Below, one piece after another: positions 1 to 8,929 of a stretch of 64,000 bases of DNA (position 1 is its first letter; the number at the start of each line of letters is the position of its first letter). The stretch spans positions 3,410,001 through 3,474,000 of the forward strand of contig NZ_CP023202.1 in the NCBI RefSeq assembly GCF_000220705.2, read 5' to 3'. The notes below the pieces were generated by a model, which saw only the letters and a program-made list of their open reading frames with translations, had not been told where the DNA came from and made no database searches. The position numbers and the translations under genes are program-made. This DNA is from Streptomyces xinghaiensis S187. GTDB lineage: Bacteria > Actinomycetota > Actinomycetes > Streptomycetales > Streptomycetaceae.

Positions 1-1561
1 CGCGCAGCCCGTAGCCGGAGAGCGCCCAGTAGGTCGTCAGCAGTCTCCGTTCGGCGGAGGCCCGGGTGGGGTCGTGCCGGCGCATCTCCATCTCGCCGTA
101 GTAGAAGTCGGCGGCGTCCGGTTCGTTCTTGCCGTCCTCCAGGGACTTGCGCAGCTGGCGGTAGAGCACGGCCAGGGCGGCGGGCTCCGGGGGGCGCGTG
201 CCGTCGGGCGGCGGTTCCCAGCCGTGCGGCCGTCCGGGGCGGCGGCCGGATTCCCGCCCGGCCCGCCAGTGGTGCTCCTCGGCCAGGGTGCTGCGCCGGG
301 CCCAGCGGCGCGGCGGGGTCCCGGTCCGGCCGGCCGGGCTCCGGCCGAAGACGCACCGGCCCTCCAGGCGCAGCTGGTCGAGGTGGAGGGTGCCGGAGAA
401 GCGGCAGGCGGTGAGGTCCACGTCGTTGAGCGTCAGATGCGCGGCGTCGGCTCCGGTCAGCGAGAGGATCCGGACCGCCGGGTCGCCGTCCGGCAGTTCC
501 GCCCCGGGGACCGTCCCGCCCTCCGGGGCGGTGAAGGGGGCCGGGGCCGCGGCCACGGTGAGGGGGTATTCGAGGACGGCGTCGGTCAGGTCGACGCCGG
601 CGTAGCGCAGCCGGAGCGTGGCCGTGGACGACCAGCGGGTCCGTACGCAGACCGCCTTCGTGACCGCTGCTTCGACGACGACGGGCGCCGCGAACACCGC
701 ACCGGCGAGGACGAGGGTGTCGGCGCAGGTCAGCGGGCCGAGTACGGGCGCGTCGTCGAACCGCGCCATGTCGAAGCGGGCGTTGCCCGCGAAGCGTGCG
801 CCGTGGAACAAGGTCTGCCCGGAGAACTGTGCCCCGCCGAAGCCCGCCGATCCGCGGAACTCCGTCCCGTCGAAGCCGGCGGCGCCGGAGAACCGGGTCA
901 CGGTGAAGTAGGCGTCGCCCTGGAACAGGGTGTCGTTGAAGCGGGCGTCACCGGCGAAGCGTGCCGCGCCGAACCGGGCCCGCCCCCGGAACCGGGCGCC
1001 GGTGAACCAGCAGGCCCCGTGGAACCGGGAACTGCCGAACCATCCGTCGCCGCCGAACCGCGTGTCGTGGAACCAGGCGCTGCCGCGGAACTGGGCGGCG
1101 CCGAAGCCCGCGGTCCCGGCGAAGCGGGCCCCCTGGAACCAGGCGTCGGCGGCGAACTCCGCCCCGGACAACGACATGTCGCCCGCGAACCGCGCCCCGG
1201 AGAACCAGGCGTCGCCGGTGAAGCACGCTCCGCCGAAGTCGGCTCCGCCCGCGAACCGCGCCCCGTCGAACCGGGCGGTGCCGATCCGCGGCCGCCGGAT
1301 GGCGGGGTCGCGCAGCGCGGTGAGGAGGGCGGTGAGCAGTTCCTGGGTGAAGGGGGTGCCGCGGTGGTCGACATCGGCGCCCGGGGTCAGGGAGGCCAGA
1401 TAGGCGGCCCGGTCGGCGTCGGTGAGATGGGCGAGGCAGGCGCCGTGCTCCCCGACCGGGGTCCCGTCACAGGCGGGCGGGCCGGCGGCGGGGCCCGCGC
1501 CGGGGCCGGTGCCGGTGCCGATTCCCGTGCTCGCGCCGGTCGTTCGGCTCTGTCTGTCCAC
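1..1561 (-). CDS. Pentapeptide-repeat protein (C-terminus beyond left edge)
   Basis: The correct frame is on the minus strand and open to the window edge, so about 520 residues are visible and the C-terminus is missing. The GTG start at 1561 is preceded by GGAGGA. After a low-complexity Gly/Pro N-terminus and a Cys-containing segment ending CLAHL (near residue 45), residues of roughly 95-240 form many tandem A(R/D/W)F-x-(G/D) pentapeptides, which fold as a right-handed quadrilateral beta-helix. A mixed region follows. The last visible residues (RKSLEDGKNEPDAADFYYGE, then TTYWALSGYGLR) resemble the start of a C-terminal membrane domain seen in Streptomyces members of this family. Function is unknown. 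The three other frames of this repeat are also open because of the GC-rich repeat and are not genes. Confidence 0.85.
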   Translation of the reverse strand, partial: MDRQSRTTGASTGIGTGTGPGAGPAAGPPACDGTPVGEHGACLAHLTDADRAAYLASLTPGADVDHRGTPFTQELLTALLTALRDPAIRRPRIGTARFDGARFAGGADFGGACFTGDAWFSGARFAGDMSLSGAEFAADAWFQGARFAGTAGFGAAQFRGSAWFHDTRFGGDGWFGSSRFHGACWFTGARFRGRARFGAARFAGDARFNDTLFQGDAYFTVTRFSGAAGFDGTEFRGSAGFGGAQFSGQTLFHGARFAGNARFDMARFDDAPVLGPLTCADTLVLAGAVFAAPVVVEAAVTKAVCVRTRWSSTATLRLRYAGVDLTDAVLEYPLTVAAAPAPFTAPEGGTVPGAELPDGDPAVRILSLTGADAAHLTLNDVDLTACRFSGTLHLDQLRLEGRCVFGRSPAGRTGTPPRRWARRSTLAEEHHWRAGRESGRRPGRPHGWEPPPDGTRPPEPAALAVLYRQLRKSLEDGKNEPDAADFYYGEMEMRRHDPTRASAERRLLTTYWALSGYGLR

Positions 1562-1807
1562 GTCGTCCTCCGCGGGAAGCCTAGTGGCGATCGGTCACGG
1601 GCCCGGTACGGAGGGGGAACTCCACGGGCCGGACGGCCACGTGGACGGCGGAGCCCGGGGGCGCAGCCGGAGGCCGGGGCACCGGGGACCTGCGTGCGGG
1701 GCGGCCGGTGCGGCGGCGGTGTCACGGAACCGTAAGCACTCGGCGGCCCGTTTCCGGGCCGGTGGCGCCTAGATTCGCCGCTGACACACCGAATCCTGGG
1801 AGCTGCC

Positions 1808-2446
1808 ATGCGCGTCCGTGTCCCCGTCCACCGCTCGTTCCTTCCGGCCCTCGCGGCCGCCGTCCTCCTCACCGTCGCCGGGTGCGGTTCCGGCGGGGAG
1901 TCCGGCGCGTCCGGCGGATCGGGGGAGGCGGGCACCGCCGCCGGATCCTCGCCGGAGGCCGGGTCCGGCGAGGAGCCGGCCGACGGGGCCGGCACGGACG
2001 GCGGGACGGAGGACGGGGACGCGAACGGGTCGGCGGAGGTGCCCGACGCCTTCCGGTTCACCGGACAGACCCTGGACGGACAGAAGTTCGACGGAGCGGA
2101 GCTCGCGGGCAAGCCCACCGTGCTGTGGTTCTGGGCCCCGTGGTGCCCCAAGTGCAAGGCACAGGCCCCGGAGACGGCGAAGGTGGCACAGGAGTTCGAG
2201 GGGAAGGCGCACGTGGTCGGCGTCGCGGGCCTCGACAAGCCGGCGGCCATGAAGGACTTCGTCAGCTCCGCGAAGGTCGGCGGCTTCCCCCAGCTCAACG
2301 ACGAACCGGGCGCACTGTGGCGCAAGTTCGGGGTCACCGAGCAGAGCGTCTACGTGGTGCTCGACGACAAGGGCGAGACGGTCTTCACCGGCAATCTGCC
2401 GGCCGGTGAGGGACTGGCCGGCAAGGTCCGCGAGCTGGTCGGCTGA
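1808..2446 (+). CDS. TlpA-like thioredoxin-fold lipoprotein
   Basis: A 212-residue exported thiol-disulfide protein. Residues 1-26 are a lipoprotein signal peptide with lipobox VAGC (lipidated Cys26). A Gly/Ser/Glu-rich linker of about 55 residues follows, then a redoxin/TlpA domain with active-site WCPKC (Cys113, Cys116). The start is preceded by GGGAG. A good -10 (TAGATT, 1770-1775) lies about 35 bases upstream with no clear -35. The ccdA-like gene begins 7 bases after the stop, so the pair is one operon: CcdA passes electrons across the membrane and this lipoprotein uses them outside the cell. The target (cytochrome c, copper protein or other disulfide) cannot be told from sequence. Confidence 0.88.
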   Translation: MRVRVPVHRSFLPALAAAVLLTVAGCGSGGESGASGGSGEAGTAAGSSPEAGSGEEPADGAGTDGGTEDGDANGSAEVPDAFRFTGQTLDGQKFDGAELAGKPTVLWFWAPWCPKCKAQAPETAKVAQEFEGKAHVVGVAGLDKPAAMKDFVSSAKVGGFPQLNDEPGALWRKFGVTEQSVYVVLDDKGETVFTGNLPAGEGLAGKVRELVG

Positions 2447-2452
2447 TCCGCC

Positions 2453-3418
2453 GTGCCGGACCTCCCTCTCGCGCTGGCCCTGACGGCGGGCATGCTCGCC
2501 GCCGTGAACCCCTGCGGATTCGCACTGCTGCCCGCCTACCTCTCCCTGCTCGTCCTGGGCGACGGCGGGGACACCCCCTCCCGCGCGGTCCTGGTCGGCC
2601 GCGCGCTGACCGCGACCGCCGCCATGACGGCCGGCTTCACGGCCGTGTTCGCCGTGTTCGGGCTGGCCGTCGCCCCCGTCGCGGGACAGGTGCAGCGGCA
2701 TCTGCCCTGGTTCACCATCGTCTTCGGGCTGCTGCTGGGCCTCGTCGGCGTCTGGCTGCTGGCCGGCCGCCAACTGCCCGCGCTGCTCCCCAAGCTCCGC
2801 CGCGCGCCCACCGTTTCCCGCTCCCTGCCGTCCATGGCCCTGTTCGGCGGCGCCTACGCGATCGCCTCCCTCGGCTGCACCATCGCGCCGTTCCTCGCCA
2901 TCGTGGTCTCCGCGTTCCGCGGCGGCTCGGTGGCGGCGGGCGTGGCGCTGTTCGCGGCCTACGCGGCCGGGATGGGCCTGATCACCGGTGCGGCCGCGCT
3001 GTCGGTGGCCCTGACCCGCACCGCGCGGGTGGGCCGGCTGCGCCGGCTCGGCGGGGCCGCGGCACGGCTGGGCGGCGGGCTGCTGCTCCTGGCCGGCGCG
3101 TATGTGGCGTACTACGGCTGGTACGAGATCCGGGTGCTGGACGGCGGTCCGGTCGCCGACCCCGTGGTGGACGGCGCGGGCGCCGTGCAGCGGCTGCTGG
3201 CGGGGGCGCTGGCGGAGATCGGTGTGCCCGTGGTGGCCGCGGTGTTCGCCGGGCTGCTGGCGGCGGTGCTCCTCCTCCGCCGCGCCCGCCGAACCGCCGG
3301 TGCGGCAGCGGAGCCAGGACGGAAAAAGGCAGGGCAGCAGACGACGGGGCCGGAGACCGGTGACGGCCGGGACCGACCGGCCGCGGAACCGGCCCGGCGC
3401 ACGCCCGAGCACCGGTGA
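2453..3418 (+). CDS. CcdA/DsbD-type transmembrane thiol reductase
   Basis: A 321-residue integral membrane protein with about six to seven hydrophobic segments, of the cytochrome c biogenesis transmembrane (CcdA) family. The characteristic NPCG motif (Cys21) sits in the first helix and the partner Cys142 in a later helix (SLGCTIAP). This Cys pair relays electrons from cytoplasmic thioredoxin to the exported partner. The GTG start at 2453 lies 7 bases after the upstream TlpA-like gene, consistent with coupled translation. The last 50 or so residues are a charged cytoplasmic tail. The annotation as a transporter of reducing power is from family knowledge. Confidence 0.88.
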   Translation: MPDLPLALALTAGMLAAVNPCGFALLPAYLSLLVLGDGGDTPSRAVLVGRALTATAAMTAGFTAVFAVFGLAVAPVAGQVQRHLPWFTIVFGLLLGLVGVWLLAGRQLPALLPKLRRAPTVSRSLPSMALFGGAYAIASLGCTIAPFLAIVVSAFRGGSVAAGVALFAAYAAGMGLITGAAALSVALTRTARVGRLRRLGGAAARLGGGLLLLAGAYVAYYGWYEIRVLDGGPVADPVVDGAGAVQRLLAGALAEIGVPVVAAVFAGLLAAVLLLRRARRTAGAAAEPGRKKAGQQTTGPETGDGRDRPAAEPARRTPEHR

Positions 3419-3548
3419 CGCCCGTCCGCGCGTTCGACGGCACCGCCCCCGGGGCCGGCTCCGGGTCCGCGCCCGGGCTCGCCGCCGCCCCCGGTTCACA
3501 CCGGCGCGGCGTGCCGTGTCCCGCCCCGGGCCGGGTAGCCGAGCGGTC

Positions 3549-4439
3549 ATGGGCGAGATTCTGGTGGGGACGTGTTCCTGGACGGACCGCGCGCTGATCG
3601 CCTCGGGCTGGTATCCGCCGGGCCGCCGGGATCCGGAGGGGCGGTTGCGGCACTACGCCGAGCGGTTTCCCGTCGTCGAGGTCGACGCCTCGTACTACGC
3701 CCTCCCGAGCCGTCGCAACAGCCTGCTCTGGGCCGAGCGCACCCCGCCCGGCTTCGTGTTCGACGTCAAGGCGTTCTCTCTGCTGACGGGGCATCCGACG
3801 CCGCAGGCGTCCCTGCCCGCCGATCTGCGGCCCGCGCTCCCCCGGCAGCGGGGCCGCGGCCCCGGCAGCACCGACCCGGCGCTGCTCGACGAGGTGTGGC
3901 AGCGCTTCACCACGGCGCTCGAACCCCTGCGCGAGGCAGACCGGCTGGGCACCGTGCTGTTCCAGTTCCCGCCGTGGTTCGCGCCCGGCGCGCGGGCCGC
4001 AGACGCCCTCCACGCTTGTGCGGAGCGCACCGCGGGCCGGCCGGTCGCGGTCGAGTTCCGGCACCCGGACTGGTGGCGCGCGGACACCCGCGAGGCCACG
4101 GCCGCCCTGCTGACGCGGCTCGGCTTCGCGGCCGTGGCGATGGACATGGCGCAGGGTCTGCCCGCCTCGGTGCCCCCGGTCACCCCGGTGACGTCGCCGC
4201 GGCTGGGCGTGGTCCGCTTCCACGGCCGCAGCACGGCCTGGGGGACCGGCAGCAAGGAGGACCGGTTCCGGCACGGCTACACGGAGGAAGAACTGGCCGC
4301 CTGGATACCGAAGGTGCGCGGGATGGCGGAGCGGACGGAGCGGCTCCACGTGCTGTTCAACAACTGCTGCGGTGACGCGGCCGTCCGGGCGGCGGAGTCG
4401 ATGCGGGCGCTGCTCGGTCTTCCGGCCGGGATTACCTGA
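3549..4439 (+). CDS. DUF72 domain protein
   Basis: A 296-residue soluble protein of the DUF72 (YecE-like) TIM-barrel family. The N-terminus GTCSWTD and later conserved blocks (YPP, VEVDASYY, FDVKAFSLLTGH, FQFPPW, VEFRHPDWW, FHGR, FNNC) are the family signature. The long open frame extends upstream to 3102, but the region before the ATG at 3549 has no family similarity, so that ATG is used. The family is widespread and its biochemical role is unsettled. The gene is convergent with the universal stress protein, with only 7 bases between the two stops. Confidence 0.85.
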   Translation: MGEILVGTCSWTDRALIASGWYPPGRRDPEGRLRHYAERFPVVEVDASYYALPSRRNSLLWAERTPPGFVFDVKAFSLLTGHPTPQASLPADLRPALPRQRGRGPGSTDPALLDEVWQRFTTALEPLREADRLGTVLFQFPPWFAPGARAADALHACAERTAGRPVAVEFRHPDWWRADTREATAALLTRLGFAAVAMDMAQGLPASVPPVTPVTSPRLGVVRFHGRSTAWGTGSKEDRFRHGYTEEELAAWIPKVRGMAERTERLHVLFNNCCGDAAVRAAESMRALLGLPAGIT

Positions 4440-4446
4440 GACACCG

Positions 4447-5328
4447 TCACGGCCCCTCGGCCCCCGCCGGGACGACGAGGACGTCGCAGACCGCCTCCTG
4501 CGTCACATGCCGGGCGACACTGCCCAGCAGGGCGCGGCCCAGCCGGCCGTGCCGGGTGCCGGTGCCGACCACGACCAGGCCGGCGCCGTAGCGGTCGGCC
4601 AGCTCGGGGACGGCGTCCTCGGCCCGGCCCGGGGTCACCAGGATCTGCGCGGGCGGCGGCACGAGCCCGGCCGCCCCGCGCTCGATCTCCGTCCGCGACC
4701 GCTCGGCGGCCGTACCCCGCAGCTGTTCCAGCTCGTGCTCGCCCATCCCCCGCATCAGCAGCAGGTGCTCGCCCGGGACGGTGATCGCGTGGGCCAGCAG
4801 ATGCTCCGCGCCCGGGGTCAGCGCGATACCGGCTCCGGCCGTGACGAAGGAGGACTCGGACGTGTCGACGGCGAGCAGCACCCTGCCGTAGGGCACCTCG
4901 GGAGGGATGCGGACGACCAGCACCGGGACGTCGCTCGCCCGTACCAGGTCCTGAGGGGTGCCGCCGAGGAGCCCCCCGGTCCTCCGGTGCCCGCCGTGCG
5001 CCCCGACGACGAGCAGGTCCGCGCCCCGCTCCCCCGCCTCCTCCAGAAGTTCGGCCGCCGTTCCTCCGGAACGCACCACGGCGTGCGCCTCCACCGCTCC
5101 CGCGCACCGGCCGAGCTGCGCGCGGAGCCGTTCACCGGCGTGCGCCAGGAGGCCGGGATCCAGATCCGGGTCGGTCACATGGACGGCGGTCAGCGCGGCG
5201 CCGTGCTCCGCGGCGAGCGCCGCCGCCCGCCCGACGGCCCGCTCCGCGTGCGCGGAGAGGTCGGTGGCCACCAGGACGTGCCGGGGCGGCCCCGGGCGCA
5301 CCCGCGTCGCTCCCGCCGGATCGGACAT
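4447..5328 (-). CDS. Universal stress protein, tandem UspA domains
   Basis: A 293-residue protein made of two UspA domains (about residues 15-150 and 160-290). Each ends with the ATP-binding Gly signature: VVGAHGG...GG in domain 1 and the better preserved VVGTGTRHGRLGRALLGS in domain 2 (the G-2x-G-9x-G-S pattern). This suggests the C-terminal domain binds nucleotide more reliably. Actinobacterial tandem Usp proteins are linked to hypoxia, starvation and redox stress. It lies just downstream of ppsA, which has the same orientation, but an 80-base gap leaves co-transcription open. Confidence 0.88.
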   Translation of the reverse strand: MSDPAGATRVRPGPPRHVLVATDLSAHAERAVGRAAALAAEHGAALTAVHVTDPDLDPGLLAHAGERLRAQLGRCAGAVEAHAVVRSGGTAAELLEEAGERGADLLVVGAHGGHRRTGGLLGGTPQDLVRASDVPVLVVRIPPEVPYGRVLLAVDTSESSFVTAGAGIALTPGAEHLLAHAITVPGEHLLLMRGMGEHELEQLRGTAAERSRTEIERGAAGLVPPPAQILVTPGRAEDAVPELADRYGAGLVVVGTGTRHGRLGRALLGSVARHVTQEAVCDVLVVPAGAEGP

Positions 5329-5411
5329 GCCGTCACGCTAGCCCGTCCCCGGCCGGTACGGCACCTCGGAGGGCAGCACGCCGGAAGTCCGCTCGGACAC
5401 CTCGGCCGCGC

Positions 5412-7835
5412 TCAGGCACCGGGACCGCCCGCCCCGCCGCCCTCCCGCTCCGCCCGTGCGACGTTCTCCTTGACGAGGAGAAAACTGTCCGGCGTGACGG
5501 AGATCGAGTCGATCCCGGCGCCCACCAGGAAGCGGGCGAAGTCCGGGTCGTCGCTGGGGCGCTGCCCGCACAGCCCGGTCTTGCGGCCCTTGCGGTGCGC
5601 CGTGTCGATCAGATGCTCGATGCTGCGGGTGACGGCCGGGTCGCGCTCGTTGAACTCCCGGGCCAGCAGCTCCGAGTCGCGGTCGATCCCCAGGGTCAGC
5701 TGGGTGAGGTCGTTGCTGCCGATGGAGAAGCCGTCGAAGCGGTCGGCGAACTCCGCGGCGAGGACGATGTTCGAGGGGATCTCCGCCATCACGTAGATCT
5801 CCAGCCCCTCCCGGCCGCGTTCCAGGCCGTGGGCGGCCATCGTCTCCAGCACCCGGTCGGCCTCCTGCAGGGTGCGGCAGAACGGGATCATGACGACGGT
5901 GTTCGTCAGCCCCATCTCGTCGCGCACCCGGCGGATGGCCCGGCACTCCAGGGCGAAGCCCTCGCGGTAACCCTCGCTGTAGTAGCGGCCGGCACCGCGC
6001 CAGCCCAGCATGGGGTTCTCCTCGCCCGGTTCGAACGGCTCTCCGCCGATGAGCCTGGCGTACTCGTTGGTCTTGAAGTCGCTCATCCGGACGATGACGG
6101 GCTTGGGCCACCAGGCGGCGGCGATCCGGGCGACGCCGTGGGCGAGCCGGTCGACGAAGAAGGCGGTCTTGTCCTCGTAGCCGCGGGTGAGGGCGTCGAT
6201 GCGGGCCCGGGCGTCCGCGTCCTCCAGGGTGGCGTGGTGGACGAGCGCCATCGGGTGGATCTTGATGTGGTTGTTGACGACGAACTCCATCCGGGCCAGC
6301 CCCACGCCGTCCGCCGGCAACCGCCACCAGCGGAAGGCCGCCGAGGGGTTGGCGATGTTCAGCATGACCCGCGTGCGGGTGGGGGCGATGTCCGCGAGGT
6401 CGGTCTCCTGTTCGTCGTAGTCGAGGATGCCGGGGTAGACGCGGCCCTCCTCGCCCTCGGCGCAGGAGACGGTGATCTCCTGGCCGCTGCTGAGCACGGT
6501 GGTCGCGTCACCGGTGCCGACGACGGCGGCGAGGCCCAGTTCCCGGCTGACGATGGCGGCGTGCGAGGTGCGGCCGCCGCGGTCGGTGACGATGGCCGCC
6601 GCCCGCTTCATGATCGGTTCCCAGTCGGGGTCGGTCGCGCCCGTGACCAGCACCGCCCCGTCCTCGAAGTCGGCGATCTCCCGGGCGGTCCGCAGCCGGC
6701 AGACCTTGCCGGTGGCGATGGCGTCACCGACGGCCAGGCCGGTCACCAGCGGACCGTCGTGGCCGGTCAGCCGGTACGAGCGGAGGATCCCGGCGTCCTT
6801 GCGGGTCTGCACGGTCTCGGGGCGGGCCTGGACGACGGAGAGCTCGCCGGTCCGCCCGTCCTTGGCCCACTCCAGGTCCATCGGGCAGCCGTAGTGCTCC
6901 TCGACGACGACGGCCCACTCGGCCAGCGCCAGGATCTCCTCGTCGCCGAGGACGCGGGACTCCCGCTCCTCCCCGGAGGTCTCCACGGTCTCGGTCGGCG
7001 CCCGGCCCGGGCCCCCGGGGCCGTAGACGATCTTCGTCTGCTTGCGGCCGGCCGTCCGGGAGATCACCGGTTTCAGCCCCGGCTTCCCGAGCAGCGGCTT
7101 GAAGACCAGGTACTCGTCCGGGTCCACCGTGCCGGAGACGACGGACTCCCCGAGCCCGTACGCGGCGTTGATCAGCACGACGCGGGGGAAACCGCTGTCG
7201 GTGTCGAGCGTGAACGCCACCCCGGCGCCCGCCAGATCGGAGCGGACCATCTCCTGGACGCCCACGGACAGCGCCACCTGGAGATGGCCGAAGCCGTGGT
7301 GCTCGCGGTAGCTGATCGCGCGGTCGGTGAAGAGCGAGGCGTAGCAGCGCCGGCAGGCGTCGAGCAGCGCCTCCTCACCGGTGATGTTGAGGAAGGTCTC
7401 CTGCTGCCCGGCGAAGCTGGCCTCCGGGAGGTCCTCGGCGGTGGCGCTGGAGCGCACCGCGACATCCGGGTCGTCCCGCCCCAGCCTGGCGGCGAGCTCC
7501 CGGTACGCCTCCCGTACGGCCGCGGTCAGGCCGGGCGGGAGCTCCGCGCCGAGGATCAGCTCCCGGATCGCCCGGCCCGCCCCGGCCGGCGCGGCCCCGG
7601 CGCTCAGCGCGTCGAGCCGTTCCCGGATCCGGTCCCGCAGGTCCCCGGTGGAGAGGAACTCCTCGTAGGCCGCGGCGGTGGTGGCGAAGCCGGGGGGCAC
7701 CCGGACGCCCCGGGCGGAGAGGTTGGAGATCATCTCACCCAGGGAGGCGTTCTTGCCGCCGACCACCGCGACATCGCCGGACGAGAGGTCCTCGAACCAC
7801 CGCACCATGTCCCGGCCGGCATCCTGACTGGCCAT
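5412..7835 (-). CDS. ppsA: Phosphoenolpyruvate synthase
   Basis: An 807-residue PEP synthase (pyruvate, water dikinase), which makes PEP, AMP and phosphate from pyruvate and ATP for gluconeogenesis. Domains: N-terminal ATP-grasp nucleotide-binding domain (starting MVRWFEDLSSGDVAVVGGKN); central swivelling phosphohistidine domain with GGRTSHAAIV (catalytic His425); C-terminal PEP/pyruvate TIM barrel with IGSNDLTQLTLGIDRDS and GLCGQRPSDDP. The length is normal for the family. The frame continues upstream to 8030, but those residues are Arg/Gly/Pro filler, so the ATG at 7835 is taken as the start although its ribosome site (GGGG) is weak. Confidence 0.93.
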   Translation of the reverse strand: MASQDAGRDMVRWFEDLSSGDVAVVGGKNASLGEMISNLSARGVRVPPGFATTAAAYEEFLSTGDLRDRIRERLDALSAGAAPAGAGRAIRELILGAELPPGLTAAVREAYRELAARLGRDDPDVAVRSSATAEDLPEASFAGQQETFLNITGEEALLDACRRCYASLFTDRAISYREHHGFGHLQVALSVGVQEMVRSDLAGAGVAFTLDTDSGFPRVVLINAAYGLGESVVSGTVDPDEYLVFKPLLGKPGLKPVISRTAGRKQTKIVYGPGGPGRAPTETVETSGEERESRVLGDEEILALAEWAVVVEEHYGCPMDLEWAKDGRTGELSVVQARPETVQTRKDAGILRSYRLTGHDGPLVTGLAVGDAIATGKVCRLRTAREIADFEDGAVLVTGATDPDWEPIMKRAAAIVTDRGGRTSHAAIVSRELGLAAVVGTGDATTVLSSGQEITVSCAEGEEGRVYPGILDYDEQETDLADIAPTRTRVMLNIANPSAAFRWWRLPADGVGLARMEFVVNNHIKIHPMALVHHATLEDADARARIDALTRGYEDKTAFFVDRLAHGVARIAAAWWPKPVIVRMSDFKTNEYARLIGGEPFEPGEENPMLGWRGAGRYYSEGYREGFALECRAIRRVRDEMGLTNTVVMIPFCRTLQEADRVLETMAAHGLERGREGLEIYVMAEIPSNIVLAAEFADRFDGFSIGSNDLTQLTLGIDRDSELLAREFNERDPAVTRSIEHLIDTAHRKGRKTGLCGQRPSDDPDFARFLVGAGIDSISVTPDSFLLVKENVARAEREGGGAGGPGA

Positions 7836-8023
7836 GCCGCCCCGGGTAGCCCCGAACGGCGGAAACAAAACCGGAAATTCCGGATACCCTCTTCGCCCGC
7901 GCGCACCCCCCGGCACACCGCTCCCCGGCGCCCGGGCACCGCCGCCACCGGCCCCCGCCGCACCCCGCGGCCGGGGCCGCTCTCCTCTGGCGGGACCGGG
8001 CGACGGGCCGCAGGATGACGATC

Positions 8024-8055
8024 GACGCACCGACGCACCGACGAACCGACGAACC
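8024..8055. repeat. Four tandem 8-bp repeats before SDR gene
   Basis: GACGCACC twice, then GACGAACC twice, without spacer, followed directly by the GGGAG ribosome site of the SDR gene. The array lies in the gap between ppsA and the divergent SDR gene and may be a transcript leader element or a neutral microsatellite. Confidence 0.8.
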
Positions 8056-8065
8056 GGGAGCCGAC

Positions 8066-8818
8066 ATGGGCCGCTTGGACGGTCGCACGGCCATCATCAC
8101 GGGTGCCGCACGGGGCATCGGCGCGGCCATGGCCCGCCTCTTCACCGCGGAGGGCGCCTCCGTCGTCCTCGGCGACGTCCTGCGGGAGGAGGGCGAGGCG
8201 CTGGCCGCCGAGCTGGGCCCCGCCGCCCGCTTCCACCCGCTGGACGTCACCGTCGCGGACGACTGGTCCGCCGCCGTCGCGGTGGCGGAGGAGGCGTACG
8301 GCCCGGTGTCCGTGCTGGTCAACAACGCGGGCATCGTCGACTTCGGCACCGTCGGGGAGCAGAGCCCGGAAGCCTTCCGGCGGGTCCTGGACGTCAATCT
8401 CCACGGCGCCTGGCTGGGCCTGCACACGGCCGTACCGTCCCTGCGCCGGGCCGGCGGGGGCGTGGTCGTCAACATCTCGTCCACGGCGGGGCTGATGGGC
8501 TACGCCAACCTCGGCGCCTACACGGCGAGCAAGTGGGGTCTGCGCGGTCTGACGAAGTCGGCCGCGCTGGAACTGGCCCCGGACGGGGTGCGGGTCTGCT
8601 CCGTGCACCCCGGCCCGATCGCCACGCCGATGACCGCCGGGCTGGACCCGTCCCTGGTCACCACCCAGCCGATCCCGCGCTTCGGGCGGCCGGAGGAGGT
8701 CGCGAAGATGGCGCTGTTCGTCGTCGCGGACGCGACGTACTCCACGGGCTGCGAGTTCGTCGTGGACGGCGGCGCGACCACCGGTTCCCCCCTGCCGGTG
8801 GAGGCCCCGCAGGAGTAG
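8066..8818 (+). CDS. Short-chain dehydrogenase/reductase (SDR)
   Basis: A 250-residue classical SDR. The cofactor loop is TGAARGIG (residues 12-19), NNAG follows the fourth strand, and the catalytic set is Ser in NISST with Tyr152 and Lys156 (YTASK). The C-terminal TGxxFVVDGG motif is typical of 3-alpha/20-beta-hydroxysteroid dehydrogenase-like members. A small residue after the second beta strand (GDV) suggests NAD(H) preference. The ATG at 8066 has GGGAG five bases upstream. An in-frame ATG at 8015 would run through the tandem repeat and is less likely. The substrate is unknown. Confidence 0.9.
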   Translation: MGRLDGRTAIITGAARGIGAAMARLFTAEGASVVLGDVLREEGEALAAELGPAARFHPLDVTVADDWSAAVAVAEEAYGPVSVLVNNAGIVDFGTVGEQSPEAFRRVLDVNLHGAWLGLHTAVPSLRRAGGGVVVNISSTAGLMGYANLGAYTASKWGLRGLTKSAALELAPDGVRVCSVHPGPIATPMTAGLDPSLVTTQPIPRFGRPEEVAKMALFVVADATYSTGCEFVVDGGATTGSPLPVEAPQE

Positions 8819-8929
8819 GGAGCGGGCCGTGCGGGACCGCTCCCCTCCCGCCGCCGGCCGGGCACACCGGACACCGATGGCGCACTCGCCGCACATGCCG
8901 CGCACCCCACCGGACCGGATACTGCCGTC

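Noticed and set aside
74..1735. Open frames on the plus strand and two other minus frames over the pentapeptide gene
   Set aside because: Composition is Arg/Pro/Gly/Ala filler created by the GC-rich repeat; only one minus frame shows the A(D/R)F-x-G pattern and a ribosome site.
5595..8018. 807-codon open frame on the plus strand
   Set aside because: Exactly antisense to ppsA, with no recognisable domains; open because of the high third-position GC of the real gene.
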